Assembly: GCF_046614695.1 (NCBI RefSeq)
Contig: NZ_JBKKHQ010000021.1
Location: 62,001-126,000 of the forward strand
Reading direction: 5' to 3'
Length of the DNA: 64,000 bases
Source of the DNA: Pokkaliibacter sp046614695
GTDB lineage: Bacteria; Pseudomonadota; Gammaproteobacteria; Pseudomonadales; Balneatricaceae
The position numbers were made by a program, and so were the translations under genes. The notes under the pieces are model-generated. The model did not search any database. It was not told where the DNA came from and saw only the letters and a list, made by a program, of their open reading frames with translations. Of the stretch, positions 60,453-64,000 are shown in pieces; position 1 is the first letter of the stretch, and each line of letters starts with the position of its first letter.

Positions 60453-62428
60453 GGATTGGCCTCCCAACCCAGGGCAAAGAGCTGGTAGGGGGCAATAGTG
60501 AGCTGGACGTGTCCTGCGACGCATTGCAGTGCCTGAGTCGTGACCGGTGTTGCGCTGGCGAGAGTCATATCCTGCTGGCTTGGTGCCAGTGCACTCAGGG
60601 TGACAGCGGTGCCATCGTTACAGGCAGGCAGGCTGAGGTTCAGGTGCTGGGTGCGATTGGCTTTATTGGCTCCCAATACGCTGAAACGCTGGCCATCGTC
60701 GCTGCGCATCGGCAGCACATCCACTTCAAAGGCGGGATTATCCACAAACAGTGCTTGTTCAAGCCAATGGTTGTGGATAAAGACCTGAGCTGCGCCCACG
60801 GGTTTCAGGGTGGAAGTGCCATCCGTGTGAGGCGTCAGCATGCCCTTGGGATAACCTTCCTCATCGGCGGCGAGGAACCAGTTAAGACCACCCAGCAGAC
60901 CATCCCGGGAGGCATTGATGACGACGGAAGTCCACCACAGGGCAGCAAAGTAAGAATTCTGCTCATAAGGGCTCAGGGTGGAGCCACTGCCGATGTTGGT
61001 CTGATCCAGCAGCAGGGTTTTTGCCGGTTGCCCACGGCTGTCGCGGCCTACCAGATCCGCAGCGGAATTGACCTGCTGGCGGTAGCGCCGGGTATCCAGT
61101 GGATCGCGAATCATCCAGCTGTGCCAGGCCACGGCATCAATCTCACGACCATGCTCGGCCAGTAAGCGTTGTGCCCAGTCGATGCCACGACGCTGGGCGG
61201 CATTATCGCTCAGCGGGCCATTGATCCAGCGCGAACTGGCCGGAGCAATCAGCCGAACGCCAGCCGCGCGGGCATCGTCATCGACCATGGCAGCCAGTGT
61301 GGTGAAGTAACGGGCAAAGGTCTCGTATTCGGGATAATTCAGGTTGGGTTCATCGGCCAGACCGAGATAGTGCAGACCGTCTTTAGGCAGCCGCTTGGTG
61401 GCCTCCAGCCAGGCATGCAGGGCGCGTTGAGTGGTGCTGTCAGCTTGCAGATACGCCTGCCGACGGCTACCGGCCAGCAGGGTCACGGAGTTCTCCATGC
61501 CCAGCTGCTGCATTTGCTGGCGCATGGCATCTTCACGACGAGGGTTCTCTGCCATCAGATCCACAAAGGAATACAGCCCGGCCAGCCGTGGGCCGGTCTC
61601 ACGAATCTGTTGATAACTCGCTGCGGGTAACTGGTGATAAGGCATCCCCAGGCCGAGTAAAGGTAATTTACCGGTGACCTGGGCGCTGACGTTGATGGTG
61701 GCGGCACCGGGTTGGGATTCCGGTACAAACAGCGCCTGTGGATTATTGGCAAAACGATTGGCGGCGCCATCCAGCCAGAATCCTGCCTTGCCATTACCCT
61801 CAAACGTTAGCTGCCAGAGGGTCTCTTTATTGCTGGCAGGCAGCGTCAGGCTGTCGGAATCGCTGTAGCGGGTATGCTGTTGCAAGCGCAGCTGCTGGCT
61901 GGCCTGATTGCCAAGACTCTTTACCTGAAAGCCCGTCACACCTTGCTGATACTTACCCCCAAGACGTACAGGCACTCCGGCAGGCTGACGGAAGTAAAGG
62001 CTTTCCCCATCACGAGCATAGAGACTGACATGCAGTTTCGCCGGTTCGAACTGGAGCTGGCCGCTTTTGGTGGCCACCTGATAGCTGCGAAAGCTGTAAC
62101 CGGGAATCACCAGTGTATAGGGGCTGTCTTTAGCGGGCAGCGCAACGATGCGGTTGCCCTGAACGGAGGAGGCGGGAATCACCAGCTCCTGCATCAGCTG
62201 ACCCTGATTCCCGAGGACATAGAGATGCTCCTCATTGGCATCGGCCTGCCAGGCCGGTGACCAGGAAAGATGCAGCTGATCATCCTGGCTGACCTGAATC
62301 AGCATATGTCCTTCGCGCAGCCGCTGCCATTGCAGGGGAGCCGCATCTGCAATACTCATCCACAGGCTGATCGTCATGGCGAGGGCCAGACTGACGCCGG
62401 TGTGAGACCACCGTTGCAGGGCGTTCAT
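60449..62428 (-). CDS. Secreted glycoside-hydrolase-like protein
   Basis: 659 residues with a signal peptide (hydrophobic 10-28, cleavage near IADA). Residues about 30-260 look beta-rich; the region 270-560 reads as a TIM barrel of clan GH-A: LGLGMPYHQLP at the start, LHYLGLADEPNLNYPEYETFARYFTTLAAM where DEPN would be the acid/base Glu after strand 4, IDAVAWHSWM, KTLLLDQTNIGSGS and LNWFLAADEEGYPKGML. The C-terminal 100 residues are again beta-rich, typical of GH39/GH30-type barrels. No close named family comes to mind. Operon position between a flippase and acyltransferases suggests it trims or remodels the exported polysaccharide. Confidence 0.65.
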   Translation of the reverse strand: MNALQRWSHTGVSLALAMTISLWMSIADAAPLQWQRLREGHMLIQVSQDDQLHLSWSPAWQADANEEHLYVLGNQGQLMQELVIPASSVQGNRIVALPAKDSPYTLVIPGYSFRSYQVATKSGQLQFEPAKLHVSLYARDGESLYFRQPAGVPVRLGGKYQQGVTGFQVKSLGNQASQQLRLQQHTRYSDSDSLTLPASNKETLWQLTFEGNGKAGFWLDGAANRFANNPQALFVPESQPGAATINVSAQVTGKLPLLGLGMPYHQLPAASYQQIRETGPRLAGLYSFVDLMAENPRREDAMRQQMQQLGMENSVTLLAGSRRQAYLQADSTTQRALHAWLEATKRLPKDGLHYLGLADEPNLNYPEYETFARYFTTLAAMVDDDARAAGVRLIAPASSRWINGPLSDNAAQRRGIDWAQRLLAEHGREIDAVAWHSWMIRDPLDTRRYRQQVNSAADLVGRDSRGQPAKTLLLDQTNIGSGSTLSPYEQNSYFAALWWTSVVINASRDGLLGGLNWFLAADEEGYPKGMLTPHTDGTSTLKPVGAAQVFIHNHWLEQALFVDNPAFEVDVLPMRSDDGQRFSVLGANKANRTQHLNLSLPACNDGTAVTLSALAPSQQDMTLASATPVTTQALQCVAGHVQLTIAPYQLFALGWEANP

Positions 62429-63759
62429 GTTGTCGGTTCCGAATGCTTGTCTGAGGGGTTATCTGACGATCCTGTCAGATGCTTAAGGGTTGCCCAGTCA
62501 CTCCGGCGCGGCCAGAGGGTGTGATGCAAGGGCGTGCCACTGAGCTGACAGTACCAGCGTAGCAGCAGTGTACACACCAGCAAGCTGGCAAGGGAGTTAG
62601 CCAGTGCGGCGCCTTCAATTCCGAAGGTTGGAATCAAAATCAGGTTAAGGATAACGCTGGCGGCTGCTCCCATACCGGCGCGGATCGAGAGACCGCCGGG
62701 TTTGCCTTTGCCGAGCAGATCCAGGCGCAGAATGCTGGAGTAACAGTTAAACAGCATGCCCGGCAGCAGGATGAGCAGTGCCGAGTAGGCGGGCTCATAG
62801 GCATCCCCAAACAGGGTGACGATCAGCCAGTCGCCGACCAGCGCCATGGCGGCGCAGGCCAGCAGCATCGTCAGTGCCGTCATGCGCAAGGCAAACGGGG
62901 TGATGGCCTGCATATCGGATTCCTGCCGCAGCAGGCGCTTCATTAACGGCGTGGTGACTGCTTCCGGCACGATGGAGAGCAGTTCTGCTGCGGCACTGGC
63001 CATGGCGTAATAACCCAGCTGTTCACTGCCGATCAGCAGGCCAATCAGCACGTAATCCGCCCGCGCCATCAGCTGCTGGAAGAGTACACCGGGATGGCTT
63101 TTCTTGCTGTAGCTCAGCAATTCCTGATTGGCCGGTTTATCCCATTCCAGAGCGAAAGGCTGCAGGCGCTTCATCCAGCACCAGCCAATCACTGCGGAGG
63201 TTGTCAGTCCGATCAGCCAGCTGCTGATAGCGGCCAGCAGGGCATGATCTCCCCAGAGCATGAACAGGCACAAAAACGCCAGCAGCGGAATCAGGGACTC
63301 CAGCAAGCGCATCAGGTTGTACTGGCTGACATGACCGCTGGCGTTATGCAGTGTCAGCAGACTGGCCTTGAGGACGACCAGCGGCACGGCAATCAGCAGT
63401 AGCCAGATCAACTGGCCGAGCTCCTGAGTGACATCCAGTGCCTGACCAAAATTGACCATGCCTGAGACGCCCAGCAGCGTGGCGCCGGTCGCTAACAGGC
63501 AGCCAAAGAACAGGGCCTGCACCAGCAGGATACCCATCCGCCGATGCTGGGCCGCTTCAAAGCCAAGAGCAGTATTCAGACCGCCGCTGGTGATGGCGGC
63601 GATCAGTTCAGGCAGCGCACTTAGGAGGGCAAAGAGCCCGCGCTCACCCGGCCCGAGAATACGGGCAAGTAACACATTACGCAGGAGTCGCAGTACCGTC
63701 ATGGCGATACGGGTACCGAGACTGAGCAGGAGGTGACGACGATAACCCTTAAACTTCAT
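62425..63759 (-). CDS. Polysaccharide flippase (Wzx/MATE-like)
   Basis: 444 residues with 12-14 TM helices. N-terminus RHLLLSLGTRIAMTVLRLLRNVLLARILGPGERGLFALLSALPELI is typical of the oligosaccharide flippase family, which moves lipid-linked sugar units across the inner membrane. Overlaps both neighbours by 4 nt. Its presence marks the run as part of a Wzx/Wzy-style polysaccharide locus continuing beyond the window. Confidence 0.88.
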   Translation of the reverse strand: MKFKGYRRHLLLSLGTRIAMTVLRLLRNVLLARILGPGERGLFALLSALPELIAAITSGGLNTALGFEAAQHRRMGILLVQALFFGCLLATGATLLGVSGMVNFGQALDVTQELGQLIWLLLIAVPLVVLKASLLTLHNASGHVSQYNLMRLLESLIPLLAFLCLFMLWGDHALLAAISSWLIGLTTSAVIGWCWMKRLQPFALEWDKPANQELLSYSKKSHPGVLFQQLMARADYVLIGLLIGSEQLGYYAMASAAAELLSIVPEAVTTPLMKRLLRQESDMQAITPFALRMTALTMLLACAAMALVGDWLIVTLFGDAYEPAYSALLILLPGMLFNCYSSILRLDLLGKGKPGGLSIRAGMGAAASVILNLILIPTFGIEGAALANSLASLLVCTLLLRWYCQLSGTPLHHTLWPRRSDWATLKHLTGSSDNPSDKHSEPTT

Positions 63760-64000
63760 GGATTTCTTCCAGCTTTGGCCCCCATGCGGATACGCCAGCC
63801 CAGTAATCCGGGACGGGCGGCCGCTCGCTGGCTCAGGCAGATGCGCGGAATCCCCAAAGGGTCGGCAGTGCCTGTCACCAGTCCGGGTCGGGTGCTGAGC
63901 GCCCAGGGGATGTGCCGCTGTCGCAGCGCCGCCTGAACCTCAGCGTTGTAATTGCCATTGGGATAGCAATAGATCGGCAAGGGCTGGCGAACTTCACGTG
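63756..64000 (-). CDS. Polysaccharide deacetylase-like protein, C-terminal part
   Basis: Only the last 81 codons or so lie inside the window; the gene continues past 64000. The visible part has LPIYCYPNGNYNAEVQAALR and WALSTRPGLVTGTADPLGIPRICLS, matching the C-terminal barrel strand region of NodB-type deacetylases (F/Y-CYPNG). It likely removes acetyl groups from the polysaccharide. Its stop overlaps the flippase start by 4 nt. Confidence 0.75.
   Translation of the reverse strand, partial: REVRQPLPIYCYPNGNYNAEVQAALRQRHIPWALSTRPGLVTGTADPLGIPRICLSQRAAARPGLLGWRIRMGAKAGRNP

Overview
The window is a gammaproteobacterial chromosome segment of moderately high GC, densely coded and without rRNA, tRNA, IS elements or CRISPR arrays that I can see. 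Gene content and order (rph-yicC, gmk-rpoZ-spoT, oxyR-recG, phoB-phoR, argB, minor-pilin cluster, glnK-amtB) resemble Pseudomonas and the marine Oceanospirillales. I infer an Oceanospirillaceae-like free-living bacterium, but the genus cannot be fixed by reading alone.

Layout. 0.2-12 kb: type IV pilus minor-pilin operon pilV-pilW-pilX-pilY1-pilY1-pilE-fimT, with two tandem full-length PilY1 adhesin genes separated by a 352-bp leader that looks regulatory. 12-24.6 kb: housekeeping block rph / yicC and gmk-rpoZ-spoT, split by about 7.6 kb of accessory genes (membrane-bound AraC regulator, DUF805 protein, Ogt, a repeat protein, a diguanylate cyclase, an amidase with its LysR regulator). 24.6-34.2 kb: a CsrB/RsmZ-like regulatory RNA on the minus strand, an SDR-type epimerase, oxyR with a structured leader, recG, DUF501, phoBR with a Pho box, argB, slmA, hisF. 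34.3-44.1 kb: a LapG-like protease, two outer-membrane lipoproteins (one FlgO-like), rep, a degenerate GGDEF-EAL protein, mgsA, a TetR regulator with a duplicated operator next to an HPP membrane protein, comM and ubiK. 44.1-49.7 kb: nitrogen block glnK-amtB, a second PII gene and an amino-acid ABC transporter; both glnK-amtB and the ABC operon have good sigma-54 promoter sequences. 49.7-57.5 kb: assorted small operons (DUF2058, AzlCD, GFA, YaeR, proline iminopeptidase, membrane proteins, aldo-keto reductase, thymidine kinase). 57.5-64 kb: a minus-strand run of six overlapping genes that looks like the distal part of an exopolysaccharide operon (deacetylase, flippase, secreted glycoside-hydrolase-like protein, two acyltransferase-like proteins, FAD oxidoreductase).

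Themes. Surface attachment and its control recur: pili, PilY1 pair, LapG, two c-di-GMP enzymes, a CsrA-sequestering RNA and a polysaccharide operon. Pilus genes, FimT and ComM would also fit natural transformation. The most noteworthy unlisted element is the probable CsrA-titrating RNA at 24.64-24.88 kb, which carries 14 GGA motifs within 166 nt and ends in a clear intrinsic terminator.
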